64,000 bases of DNA from assembly GCF_026262505.1 (NCBI RefSeq), contig NC_067207.1, forward strand, positions 21,420,082 to 21,484,081. Reading direction: 5' to 3'. A program made the position numbers and the translations under genes. This DNA is from Trichomonas vaginalis G3 (Eukaryota > Parabasalia > Trichomonadida > Trichomonadidae). The notes below the pieces were generated by a model that was not told the DNA's origin, did no database searches, and was given only the letters and a program-made list of their open reading frames with translations. This document shows positions 21,821 to 32,249 of this stretch, piece by piece (the first letter of the stretch is position 1; each line of letters opens with the position of its first letter).

Positions 21821-22057
21821 CATTAATCCCACTATGTTGTCAAAATGTCATGTTGTCTCATTTTTTCAGAAAAGTTAAATTACCGAGTGACACATAGTGA
21901 CATAGTGACACCTTCAGTTCTTCAAAAATGCTTCATAAGTGCCTTCCTCATTAATCCCACTATGTTGTCAAAATGTCATGTTGTCTCATTTTTTCAGAAA
22001 AGTTAAATTACCGAGTGACACATAGTGACATAGTGACACCTTCAGTTCTTCAAAAAT
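21821..22057. repeat. Iteron-like tandem array, two units of about 128 bp
   Basis: Units begin CATTAATCCCACTATG at 21821 and 21949. Both carry the TGACA core, a TTTTTTCAGAAAAGTTAA block, a GTGACACATAGTGACATAGTGACACC short tandem tract (an array variant of the 7-9 bp motif) and CTTCAGTTCTTCAAAAA. Same orientation as the array at 1300-1767, opposite to 18525-19341. No gene in this interval. Confidence 0.85.
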
Positions 22058-22129
22058 AAAGTATTATTGAATAACCTAAAATCATTAATGAAAATATTAA
22101 CAATAACATCAAATTTAATTTTTATATAA

Positions 22130-22267
22130 ATGGATACCCCACAAGCTCAAAATTTACCACGAATCATAACAAGGGAGGAAATGATAAAAATGATGCAAGA
22201 ACTAATTAAAAAACAACAAACCACGAAAACCGAGAAGATGAGGAATAAAAAATTAAATTTGGATTGA
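22130..22267 (+). CDS. Maverick microprotein, 45 aa (copy 2)
   Basis: It starts MDTPQAQNLPRIITREEM, nearly identical to 1807-1980, and ends in a basic tail (TEKMRNKKLNLD). The leader is TTTAATTTTTATATAAATG. Its stop overlaps the end of the convergent 87-aa gene by 15 bp. The tail resembles EKMRKKK of the 50-aa microprotein at 18152, so this copy is probably the ancestral version of the pair. Function unknown. Confidence 0.5.
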   Translation: MDTPQAQNLPRIITREEMIKMMQELIKKQQTTKTEKMRNKKLNLD

Positions 22268-22516
22268 GTTTAAAAATTCATCTTTATTAAATTCATCTCT
22301 TCCAATCAATTTATTTATTCTATTAAATTCTTTTATTTTTGCTTCACCCAGTTTAAGGATTGAACGATAAGTTTCTAATTTTTCGATTATTTCTTGATCG
22401 TTTTCAACCCCACCACATTGCGGCTTCTTTTTATAATAACATATTTTTGATTTAATTTTGTTTAGTTTCTTTTTATATTCATCGTCCGGACTCTTGGCTG
22501 CTTCGTTGTCACTCAT
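22253..22516 (-). CDS. Basic helical protein, 87 aa
   Basis: An intact frame starting MSDNEAAKSPDDEYKKKLN. It is Lys-rich in the first half (KSKICYYKKKPQCGG) and helical in the second (YRSILKLGEAKIKEFNRI). The ATG follows ATTTCGTAAGAAATG, the same leader form as the 364-aa gene. A broken copy sits at 1967-2231. It is positioned just downstream of the integrase on the same strand; possibly DNA-binding, but no family is recognised. Confidence 0.5.
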   Translation of the reverse strand: MSDNEAAKSPDDEYKKKLNKIKSKICYYKKKPQCGGVENDQEIIEKLETYRSILKLGEAKIKEFNRINKLIGRDEFNKDEFLNSIQI

Positions 22517-22535
22517 TTCTTACGAAATAAAAAAA

Positions 22536-24036
22536 TTAAATATTATTTAAATATAATGGAGTAATAAAATAAATCGGAATTTCTATTAATTTATTGTCAA
22601 CCTCTACTAATGCATTACCGTTAATATATCTAACAAATTCAGCTATTGTGTCAAATCTTCGTCTTCTTTTTGTCATTGATTTATCAGTTTTTCCATAATC
22701 GAGATGAATCAAAACTTTATCCCCTTGTTTAAAATTCATGAGCCCCGAATTAATTTGTTCACGTTTAACATCATTTAACCTTTCCATTTGCTTTCTAATA
22801 TATTCCCATTCTTTTGAAATATCATTTTTCATTTCCACTGGTTTCATGTTTATAGTCTATGCCATGTATTATTGTAATAATATACTAACTGCTGTATGAT
22901 GGAGTCATGATTTCCATCCCAGTATATCCGACCGTTAACCCCTAACGCATCTCTAAGAGTTCTCATTACCGCATCAACTATTTTATTATGAAACGTATAT
23001 GGAGAAGATGAAAAGTAAAAATTAATTTGTGGAAAATAATGAGCCATAGCTGCCTGAAATCCTTTATCACAATCACCCCTTATATTATCTACTCTTTCAT
23101 GATCTAGTAAGTATTGAATAGCTCTTCGTGTTTCCTGTTCTGTTTTCCCTTTCACTGGAATGCAATATAAATATCGAGTGTTTACGTTAATGGCAAATAA
23201 ATAAGTAACGTTTCCTTTTGAATATTCTAAATGATCGATTTCGTATGAATATGGATATGGTGCAAATGAGGGGCGACTAAATTTTTCCTTTAACGGTTGA
23301 ATTTTTGGGTCAGTTGGTTTATTTAATATTTTAAAATCCTTTTTAAAATCTTTTTGCTTCTTAAATGTTTGAAATGGATATAATAAAGTGAATGATGAAG
23401 GATTAACTGAAGGAGGAGGTTTTGGTGTTGCAAGTGGTTTAATTTTATCTGCTTTGATTTTGGATTTCATTCCTTTTTTCATTAATTCTGGATGTATTTT
23501 ATTCATTTGTTTTAAATATACTGTATATAAAGTTTGATATACTTTCCCACTTCGAGTTTATGTTGAAGGATGAATTCCAAAAGTTGATCTTCATTTAAAA
23601 GTCGGGCTGAATATGGTTTAACTAATGAATCATAAATTAAAGCTTGTGTTTCATTTATGGTCTGAAGGGCCTGGGCGTTTTGCACTTTTAACTGTTGAAC
23701 ATTTGGCTTTTGCGGCTTGGGATTATATAATTTATATAATTCATCAATATCTTCTTCTGTTAATACTTTATTTTTGAAATCTTTCAATTGTTTAAGTTGC
23801 GGTTTAGTTTTTCCCTTTGCATATTCATTATTTTCAATTTTGTCTTTAATTTCAGAAATTATTTTATCATGATATTTCAAAATATCATTTTCATAATATG
23901 GATAATAATAATCCATATCATCACCCGTTATAGTGTTATCATATTTTTGGAGATATGCTTTTAAATCATAATAAGTAAGAAAATTTTGATTAAATACTAA
24001 ATCATCAATTAATCTTTTTAAATTTACATCATCCAT
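22536..24036 (-). pseudogene. Maverick integrase, copy A2 (frameshifted)
   Basis: Segments 23512-24036, 22850-23506 and 22536-22847 cover the protein, split by single-base losses near 23515 and 22855. The catalytic core is the same as copy A1 (EIDHLEYSKGN, IRGDCDKGFQA, NKIVDAVMRTLRD). This copy keeps the complete C-terminus (TIAEFVRYINGNALVEVDNK, then IPIYFITPLYL), a small SH3/chromo-like fold that copy A1 has lost. The two copies carry different lesions, so neither descends intact from the other's damage. Role: DDE-type integration. Confidence 0.85.
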
Positions 24037-24164
24037 TTATATAAAAATAAAATAAATGTTTTAAGGGTGCCCACCTCTTTGATCAACTTCATAACCATCA
24101 TTAACGGTTCCTTTTTGTCTCATTTGTGAATCCCATTTTTTTAAAAATAAAATTTCAAATTGTA

Positions 24165-27100
24165 TTAAATAAATGGCATACAACATCCATTTTCACAACA
24201 TACAGCCTTAGTGTGTGCTCCTGTTAATGCAGTCTTACCGATTGTTAAGCGAGTCATTGACCTGTTTTTAAGTTGTAAATTAATATTCTGACCATCAAAT
24301 ATCACTTTATCATTTATTATATCCAAATAATTTTTAGGTGTTAATTGTTTATTTTGTCGTAAACTAACTCCTTTCATTTTTTGTGCAATCTTTTTAAAAT
24401 CACTTCCATCAATTGAACCGTTGAATGATGTATAACACTTGGGGCATAAAGCAACCATGTTATCCTTGTTTCTCAATTGCTAAACCCAATAACTTCTTCT
24501 CATGTGCTTTTTCTTCAACTTTATTCTTTAATTTAGGTTTAAATTTCTCATCAAAACTGAAGAAATCAAATGGTGCGAATTTGAAAATGTTTTTATCATA
24601 AAATTGTTTATCGGTAACAATTGCTTGAAATGCTTGAGTGTTAGGAAGACTTGGATCGCCAGCGATTGCCCAATAAGATGAATCAGTATCACCTTCAATG
24701 AAATGAAAACGATTAACATCCATGCATTTATACATAAAATCATAAATGAAAACTAAATACCAGTATTTAGCATTATCTAAAGTAAAGAATGCCTCTTGTA
24801 AACATGTTTCACATCTATAAAATCTATCTTTGAGCATCACTTGATATGTATCCTCACCTATTTCTCTTATGTTTTTAAACTTATTTGACATACATGCAAT
24901 GCGTGCCTTCTGTGCATTCATTATTTTAGTCTTTGCGTAATTTTGTGTATTCATTGCATCGTAACCATATGATCCATTAAGTGAAATCTTGCAAAATAAA
25001 CTTTTTCCTTTATTTCCTTCTAATTCAGCCTTTTGTCTTTCATTCATAAATTTGTTCGCAAATTCATTAAAACAAGTGTTTTTAGTAAATGTTAAAATTG
25101 ATTGAATATCATCAATGATAAAATGAAATCTGTCGATTAGATACCAAAGATAATAAGAAGAAAATGGTTGATAATGGTTGTGTGTTGATGCTAACTGAGT
25201 TAATTTTCTCTGTTTCTGGTCAACTGGTAGATTGTTTGATTTCATGTAATTATACATAAAACTGCCAATTGTTTTTTCATCTGTGATAATATCTAAGTTT
25301 CTTATTATCGGTAAAAAGTTTATGTAATCATTAATGTATTTTTCATCAATGTGACCCTTTACTTCAGCCACGAATAAAGTATTTTTCTTTCTAATAATTC
25401 CCAATGCTTTTGCTTTCTTTGTTGCTGTATCACAAATGATAACACCATTCAATCTTCCCGGCATATACATTTTATGGTCAGTATATTGAATGAAATCATG
25501 AGGATTAGATGAAAATGATGAAGGATATAATGAATTAAAATCAACACCAACGAAATGAGTCATAATGTTGGAAGTGTCCTCATTTGATACAGTTTTAGTT
25601 TCTGGATTATATGAAGTTTATTAATGTGCGTGATTCCTTTAAGATTTACTCTATGTTGAACATTTGATAGACCACCAGTAATTCCATTACGGAGAATGTG
25701 ATAAGCTTCAACTGAATCTAAAGTCATTGGTAAATTATTTTTTAATGCATAATTTCTTAAATTGATTCTTAAACGTTGAACATCTTCATCTTTATTTGAT
25801 TTTACGACATTGCAATAACAACACATTAACTGACAATTTTCTTTAGTATGTGGTTTTTCATTATCGATTCTATCCAATGTTGGTTTATTAGCATATGTAA
25901 ACGCTTTACCACACATTTTGCATTTAGATGAAAGGATTAAATCGTGATAGTATTGAAAATCATCCATTGAAACATTATTTTTAGTATCTCTTTTTGCTTT
26001 TTCATCTTGTTTCTTATATGATTCAATTTTATATTTCCAATACTTTTTCGTTAATTCAAAACTTGATTCTATCTTTTCCTCAGGATATTTTTCATTAAGA
26101 TTAAAGTCTTTATATGCTAAAGCGTAACGAATCATTGAAGCATTTGATGATAAAGAAAGATTATGAAGCATATCAATTTTATAAACAAATGTTTCTTCAA
26201 TAATTTTATCAATTGGGTCAATCATAATTTCAACATCTTTATTGCAATAATGAATAAAATATTCTAATCTATTCTTAAAATTTTTAGCATCATTGAGATA
26301 TATTTGATAATCACTATCTGATATAGTTTCTTGAGTTAATGCTGAATAAAATGAATCTTGAGTGAATGGTTCCACTTTATATAATTCTTCTTCGTAATTC
26401 TCCCATGTGATGAATTGATAAGGGAAAAAGGATTTAACACGTGATTTATTGTTTCCGAAATCTTGAGTGAATTGATCCAATGTTCCACCCGCTATATAAT
26501 TTCTGATGTCAATAAATCTCAATTCATATGGAACGTTTGTTTTCTTTACAATGATTTGCTTAAATTGTGAAGATGAACCCAGCATTGATTTTATTTTCCA
26601 TTTTGCAGTGTTTAAATCACGAAGAATTAAATTTAAATCAAACTTTCCCGAATTAAAACCTATGATATTCACTTTATTAAATTCCTCATCTAGAAGTTCT
26701 TTAAATGCTTCCTTCTGTTTTTCATTTAATGTAAGGGACAACAATAATTCATTGTATTGACTCATATTTGATTCAACAACTAATGAACAGGTTGAAAATA
26801 AAAACTCAATCCAATCAGAAATAAAAGAATCACTTGAAGTTAAGCAAAAATTCCTCGTATATGTTTTATCATTTAATTTAACCGTTGATGATACCATGAA
26901 TGGTTTTAAGTAAGCATTCAAAGTTGCACACTCAGAAAGTTGTAATTCTTCTTTAGTCTCTAATGTTTCAAAGTCAAAAGTAATATAATATCTTGTCGGT
27001 TTATAATATTCCTGCAAATTGTGAGCTAATAACCACTGATATATCTTCTGTTTCATAATATGTGGTGCATATGGTTGCTGGGTTTTTTGCAATTGAACGT

Positions 27101-27608
27101 CTTGAATTAATCTTCCATTATTTTCTTTACATTTCTCACAATGCTTTAAAAATCTTCTTTGGTTTTTCCTTTCTGGATCATCGCGGATAGAATAAACTTT
27201 TTCTTTACAATATGGACAAACTTTATAGCCGGTGAGTGCTTCAACGTCTGTTATTCTGTCAGCGTGAAGTTTTCCACATGGACTCTGTGTTAATAAAATA
27301 TTTACTGTTTCAAATTCTGGATCTATCATTATTGATTCCACTAATGGAAAGTCTACCTTATTTATGTCCACGTCTTCTGGTTGAGGATCACAATAATAGA
27401 AATCAATATTAACATTTAACATTCTCGCTAATCTCTCACTTTCTGATGAAATGTCAAACCCTTCATATGCATCTATTGCTTCATTTAAATAGCTTCTACG
27501 AGTTTTAGGATTAGCACCATCAGGAATGTTATAGAAGCGTTTAAATAACCTTCTACCTTCTGCTCTAATTTGATTATCATTCATTTTAGCTGTTCCGTTT
27601 TTGTTCAT
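24165..27608 (-). pseudogene. Protein-primed DNA polymerase B, copy A2, with HNH-like insert; two frameshifts
   Basis: Segments of 682, 367 and 103 residues (25560-27608, 24460-25563, 24165-24476) are separated by single indels near 25612 and 24466, about 1,150 residues in all. In order: CPYC/CEKC zinc-knuckle-like region (131-160), Exo I FDFET (211-215), Exo II GFNSGKFDLN (317-326), Exo III YCNKDVE (454-460), an HNH-like zinc module (563-604: CKMC, LDRIDN, CCYCN), palm motif A GVDFNSLYPS, motif B KISLNGSYG, motif C EGDTDSSYW. All catalytic residues are present. It replicates linear element DNA by protein priming in the Polinton model. The start follows TTATTCTTACATAAATG (inferred leader). 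Confidence 0.9.
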
Positions 27609-27649
27609 TTATGTAAGAATAAAAATTAAATAAAAATAAAGTTTATTTA

Positions 27650-28744
27650 TTAAAGTCCGTAAAATGAATTAAGAATACATAAATTTTTATCATCTGCGAC
27701 GTGACAAATACATTTTAATTTACTCAAGAATGCATACCCTGATACATTAAATCTAATTCCTGTCTTATTTAATTTCACAACTTTGAAAAGGAATGTATGA
27801 ATAGCTATAAAATGATGAGAAGATGTTTTATGGGTTGCTTCCATTTTTTCTGAAATAAATGAATAAATATAATGTTTATAAGTTTTCATATCTTTTATGT
27901 TCTTAATAACGAATGGTATAGACCTTTCAACTTCATCTTCCTTCGGTGCTGTTCTTTCATATGAAACATTATTGGTATCTTCAACAATGAAACCACAATC
28001 ACACAAAATTTTATAGGTTCCAATGGTTTCTTTTGATATTTTATCTAATAAATCAAAAACTTTATCAACACCTGTGCATTTATTTAAATAATAATTTGTG
28101 TAAATATCATGATCTTCTTTTTTAATCGTATTAGTTGCATATGTCACGTTTTTAAGAGCTTTTTTGAATTTCTCAGAATCTAAAGGTGGTGAAAGTAATA
28201 TACAAGGGTATTCTTCATTATCAATAAATTGTAACTTATGTTTATGAATAAATTTAGTTCCTTCTTCTGAAAGTGTTTCATCTATTTCACCATCTAATAA
28301 ATTTTGTGTTGATTCTAAGACATAATTTTTATATCTTTCTTCATGAGATTTCTGAACTTCTGATTCTGAAGCTGGGATATTCATTAAACCCTCTACTTCA
28401 TTTTCAACTTCTCTTAATTCCTTAATTTTTTCATCTATTTCATCTCTTATTTTTTCCAGTCTTTCAATTTCATCATATTCATCATCTTTAATCCGTTCTT
28501 CATAATATTCAGGGAAAACATCAGGTTCTTTAGGTTTTTCTTTTTTAGATGTGGGATATAAGAAATTTATAACATCATCTTTATTCATTTTTCCATCATA
28601 ATCAAACTCATTTAAAAACTCCGCAAATTTTTGACAATTTCTTAAATAATATTTATCAACTTCATAACCCGCCTCCTTTAATATATCCTTTATTTCCTCA
28701 TTTGTGAATCCCAATTTTTTAACGCTGTTAGTTGTGACACTCAT
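27650..28744 (-). CDS. Conserved element-A protein, 364 aa, function unknown
   Basis: This is the intact version of the frameshifted gene at 8649-9765. The N-terminal 60 residues contain an EF-hand-like or docking-type helical segment (FTNEEIKDILKEAGYEV); residues 75-130 are a Glu/Lys/Arg coiled coil; the C-terminal half is globular with Cys/His pairs (CDCGF, SHHFIAIH, CICHV) that might bind metal. There is no catalytic triad of an adenain-type protease that I can identify. It is placed just upstream of polymerase B in both copies, on the same strand, 42 bp away. Confidence 0.6.
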   Translation of the reverse strand: MSVTTNSVKKLGFTNEEIKDILKEAGYEVDKYYLRNCQKFAEFLNEFDYDGKMNKDDVINFLYPTSKKEKPKEPDVFPEYYEERIKDDEYDEIERLEKIRDEIDEKIKELREVENEVEGLMNIPASESEVQKSHEERYKNYVLESTQNLLDGEIDETLSEEGTKFIHKHKLQFIDNEEYPCILLSPPLDSEKFKKALKNVTYATNTIKKEDHDIYTNYYLNKCTGVDKVFDLLDKISKETIGTYKILCDCGFIVEDTNNVSYERTAPKEDEVERSIPFVIKNIKDMKTYKHYIYSFISEKMEATHKTSSHHFIAIHTFLFKVVKLNKTGIRFNVSGYAFLSKLKCICHVADDKNLCILNSFYGL

Positions 28745-29538
28745 TTCATACGAATTAAAAATAAATTATTCAAAAATGTAAGACATGAATCAAATAATTG
28801 ATTTCATAAATTCAAATAATCATTAGTTTCAATTTCTTTTTCTCATTTATGAGGTCTTTGATTATGACTCCATTGATTCCATTCATGATTTAAACACTTG
28901 TTTTAATTAATCGCGGAATATCTGACATCATCTATATATAGCTTCTTTTATAAAAGATGAAATAAATTATTTTTAAAATTAATGTTAATTATTTTTAATA
29001 TGTTTATTACATCATGTATGGGTTGAGTGTAAATGTCTTACATTTTTAAATCTTGATTTATTCTAAAACGTAAGAATAAAAACCGTAAGAATCATACATT
29101 TTTTACTTCATATGTCAAAAATAATGATACAAAATCGTTCAATATCGTATGAATTCTTACATTTACAAAAAAAGTCACACAACCCGTCATATCCACTACT
29201 GTAATCGATTTTTAAGAATTTGATTCATTCTTATATCAACCATCACACACCTTATATACAAATCATTTTAGACATGAGATATTTCATTTTCCGATGTTTT
29301 GAGGATGGTCGGATTTCAAAAATGTTGACAAATAGTTATTCCATCCTTAAATACTTCTAAAATTTTATATGTGTAGAATTTCTTATCCTTATGCTTGATT
29401 GTTATTTGTTAAACAGAAATATGAATCAATAATTTTGGAGATTTAAGTATTTGAGGAGAATCAAATATAATCCGATGCTTGTTGATTATATTAATATAAA
29501 AATAAGAATGTAATTTTGAATATCCGATAAATAATTTT
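28745..29538. other. Decayed end of element A copy 2
   Basis: Similarity to copy A1 stops near 28790. A short relic at 29121-29205 (ATGATACAAAATCGTTCAAT and following) still matches the 3' end of the 86-aa gene at 10240-10500. Isolated GTAAGACATGAAT words, the first bases of the iteron unit, occur near 28780. No open gene and no clear terminal inverted repeat are seen before the host gene ending at 29539. Confidence 0.5.
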
Positions 29539-31428
29539 TTATTTTCTTACTTTCTTGAGCGCAGCAATAAGCCTGTCTAAATCAGGATTTGTCTTTGGTG
29601 GGAAGTTCATCAATAATTTCAATATTGCCTGTGAGAAATTAGGATTAATCTCAGCTGCTTTCGATAAAAATTCTGCGGAAACTTGTTTGCAAATTGCTGG
29701 ACAATTTGATGGGAATACATAATTCAAAGCTTTAAACAATACAGAGAAAGTACTAAATACTTCACCTTGTATCATCTTATAGAAAGCCAAGCAAACATTA
29801 GAAACTTCTTTGCAAACATTTTCATCGCAAAAAGCCAAATAAAGATATTCATGTAAATTATTAAAAACTTTCGTCCATCTTTCCGCATCATCTTGTCTAA
29901 TATCAGTCATTAAAGCGGACAACAAGAAGATCTCTTTGTCAATTCTATCAGGTTGAGATTGATTAATCTGGTTCGCCATAGATTCAGCAATATCAACTGT
30001 AGAAATTGATTGTATCAAAGGATCAACATTATATGTTTGTCCAAAACTTTCTATACTATAAGGAGTACTTAATAATTCCATTGGATCAGGAAGTAACAAT
30101 AATAAAGATGCCATTTGTTCTGTTGTCAAAGATTTATCCTTTGCAATTGTTGACAAAACTAAAGCAGCAACAGATCTATTTGCACCTGTAATGATCTCTT
30201 TGATTTGTGGTAAAGCTTCTTCAGTTGCTTTAGTGTATAATCCAACGAGTTGTACATCTTTATCTTGATCTCCCGTTGGAGGGAACAAAGGAATCAAAGG
30301 AATACCTGCTTGTCTATCAAAATTAATGAGTTTAGTAAGAGCTTGTGGTAATAAGCATTGTGGATCGTTCTTTGAATACCCTTCGATCTTCTGGGCATAG
30401 AATTCTGCAAGAGGTTTAGATAATTCAGTTTCTCTTGTCAAAAATGCACTTAAAATTGTGGCTCTTGAATCTTCCGGTGCATGTTCAAGAACATGGTAAA
30501 GCAAAATGTGATGAGTGAATGGATCTTGGCTTGGAACTGAGAAAATGAAATCGGCAAGGTCTCCAATTGGAAGAGCTTCCGGTGTTAAAGTTGGAATGAA
30601 AAGATCAATGAGATAATCAATTAGGCAAGAACCGTATTCTGGTGGCGTCTTTGGAGCAGCAACTGTTAAGAAGTGAACGATTAAGTCTGGTGGATAATGT
30701 TCCAGGAATTGAGCAAGTTGAATCGGATCTGAAAGAGAAGTAATGAATGTTTGGAGAGATTCTGGTGTGATCTCTTTTGTGAGCTCATCAATAGCATTAT
30801 CAAGTACTTTGGGATCTGAATCTTCAGTTGCTGGAGTATTTGAATTGCGCAACTCCAAAAATCCAGGTCCAGACTTGATAACAGATGCCGATTCGAATGA
30901 GATAGGTGTTAAGTCCGATGCAGCACCAGTTCTTTGTACTGATGTTGAGCCAATGAATCTTTGGCGATTTGGTGCTGGTGGAGGTATCTCTGGTTGTGGT
31001 TCTGGTGTTTTTGGAATCGTAGGTGGTGCAATTGTTGTAACTTGCGCTTGTTTTCCTTTCTCTTTAGAATCATTCGATGAGAAATTGCCAAGATTTGGAT
31101 GACTAGGTGTAAGTTTAGTGAAATGTGTATATAATATTTCAATAAGAGTAACAGCCGAACCTTGTTTCCTTTTAATTACTTCATCAATTAAATATTGTTG
31201 AATTGGTATTTTATTTTTCTGAAATACAGCAGCTAATTGATTCCAATTGTCTTGGCGCATTTTAGTACTAACGAAGTTTGAATAAGAATGCATTGATACT
31301 GTTGGAATATATTTTGCAACGATTTCTGCTACTAAAAATCCACTTGCGAAATCAACTCTTGGATTACTATATGATTGTGAAAGATCTATTGTCTGTAGCC
31401 ATCTTAATACACTTCTACTAAACGACAT
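29539..31428 (-). CDS. CH-like domain protein (SPEF1/SPATA4/CLAMP type), 629 aa; host gene
   Basis: The N-terminal ~105 residues fit the calponin-homology-like domain of axonemal and microtubule-bundling proteins: VLRWLQTIDLS, DFASGFLVAEIVAKYIP, MHSY, and the conserved DNWNQLAAVFQK. A Pro-rich linker (about 125-160) follows, then a long all-helical region (200-629) that may form HEAT-like repeats. Start is an ATG at 31428 with no signal or membrane segment. Codon use is less A/T-extreme than in the flanking Mavericks. It likely associates with flagellar or pelta-axostylar microtubules, inferred from the domain only. Single-copy and intact between two transposons. Confidence 0.7.
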   Translation of the reverse strand: MSFSRSVLRWLQTIDLSQSYSNPRVDFASGFLVAEIVAKYIPTVSMHSYSNFVSTKMRQDNWNQLAAVFQKNKIPIQQYLIDEVIKRKQGSAVTLIEILYTHFTKLTPSHPNLGNFSSNDSKEKGKQAQVTTIAPPTIPKTPEPQPEIPPPAPNRQRFIGSTSVQRTGAASDLTPISFESASVIKSGPGFLELRNSNTPATEDSDPKVLDNAIDELTKEITPESLQTFITSLSDPIQLAQFLEHYPPDLIVHFLTVAAPKTPPEYGSCLIDYLIDLFIPTLTPEALPIGDLADFIFSVPSQDPFTHHILLYHVLEHAPEDSRATILSAFLTRETELSKPLAEFYAQKIEGYSKNDPQCLLPQALTKLINFDRQAGIPLIPLFPPTGDQDKDVQLVGLYTKATEEALPQIKEIITGANRSVAALVLSTIAKDKSLTTEQMASLLLLLPDPMELLSTPYSIESFGQTYNVDPLIQSISTVDIAESMANQINQSQPDRIDKEIFLLSALMTDIRQDDAERWTKVFNNLHEYLYLAFCDENVCKEVSNVCLAFYKMIQGEVFSTFSVLFKALNYVFPSNCPAICKQVSAEFLSKAAEINPNFSQAILKLLMNFPPKTNPDLDRLIAALKKVRK

Positions 31429-32249
31429 CAGAATTCTAACGTATTTATTTTTTTCTCCAAATTTTATTGTTTCTCCAAATCATCTTTAATTTTAAACTTC
31501 ATTTTATAATGGATTAGTTGTGTGTGCAAAATCTTTTATCATTTTCATACATGATGCACTCCATTATCGATATTATTATATCTCTTTAATAAGATTCAGC
31601 TAAAAGAGCATTCATATTTCTGAATTTCTGCATTAAAATCTTACAATTAGATGTTTTTGTTGTCATATTTGGATTTAAGAGTTTATCTAAAAGCAGGCTA
31701 TATTATGATCTTTTTGAAAATTACGAGTTTCTCACAATTTGACTTTGGATTTCACATAACGAGATTTATCGATTGCTGTAAGGGTTTCGTTTTGCGAAAA
31801 AAACGTACAATACGCAATTTCGCTAAAAAACATTTAGCTAGCAATTTCGACCTTTGACTCCACTCAAGACGTCACTTTTTTAATTTTGCGGTATCATATT
31901 TTTGGAAAATCTTTATGAATATAAAAAAAAAAAAAAAAAAAAGGGAGTGGGGCCTCCAGGCACTTCGTGCCCTCTAGCCCCGAAGATGTTTAGTATACAA
32001 TGAAGTATAAAATGAGGTTTTTTTTTGGGTGAAGGGGGCTTCCCAGGCACTTCGTGCCTTCTAGCCCTAAAAATTTTTGAAAGTCGTTGTCGTTGACTTT
32101 TCGGTAGAGGACTCAAAATAGTATAACTATGTCCGGACAAGTAAGGGTCTATCGTCGCTACAGAAAAGTTACGGGCGTTCAAAGAAGTATACTTTGAGAA
32201 GCCTTTTCTGTCACTTTTTCAGGTAAAAACATTTTATTATATATATAAA
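31429..32249. other. Intergenic region with poly-A run and two GC-rich hairpins
   Basis: This ~820 bp has no convincing gene. A run of about 20 A starts at 31923. Two direct copies of a GC-rich segment follow (around 31951-31980 and 32035-32068), each with AGGCACTTCGTGCC, able to form a 5-6 bp stem. The minus-strand frame at 31913-32182 is a translation of this repeat (RxHEVPG twice), not a credible protein. The bases from about 32100 to 32249 differ in composition and probably already belong to the left end of element B, though no matching inverted end was found. Confidence 0.5.
31958..32059. repeat. Pair of direct GC-rich hairpin repeats
   Basis: AGGCACTTCGTGCC(C/T) occurs at 31958-31972 and 32045-32059, each followed by a TCTAGCCC word. 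The second is a perfect 6-bp stem with a 3-base loop. They stand out in otherwise A/T-rich DNA. They may be a dispersed intergenic repeat or transcription-end hairpin. Confidence 0.55.

Noticed and set aside
25560..27608. Intein inside polymerase B
   Set aside because: The HNH-like module is only about 42 residues, lies outside the palm motifs where inteins insert, and lacks splice-site residues.
28745..29538. Right terminal inverted repeat of element A
   Set aside because: I looked for inverted matches to the left side of the arrays and to 32100-32249 and found none that was convincing by eye.
31913..32182. Minus-strand 89-aa frame
   Set aside because: It is a translation of the poly-A run and the two GC-rich hairpin repeats (RxHEVPG twice), with no promoter and no protein-like composition.
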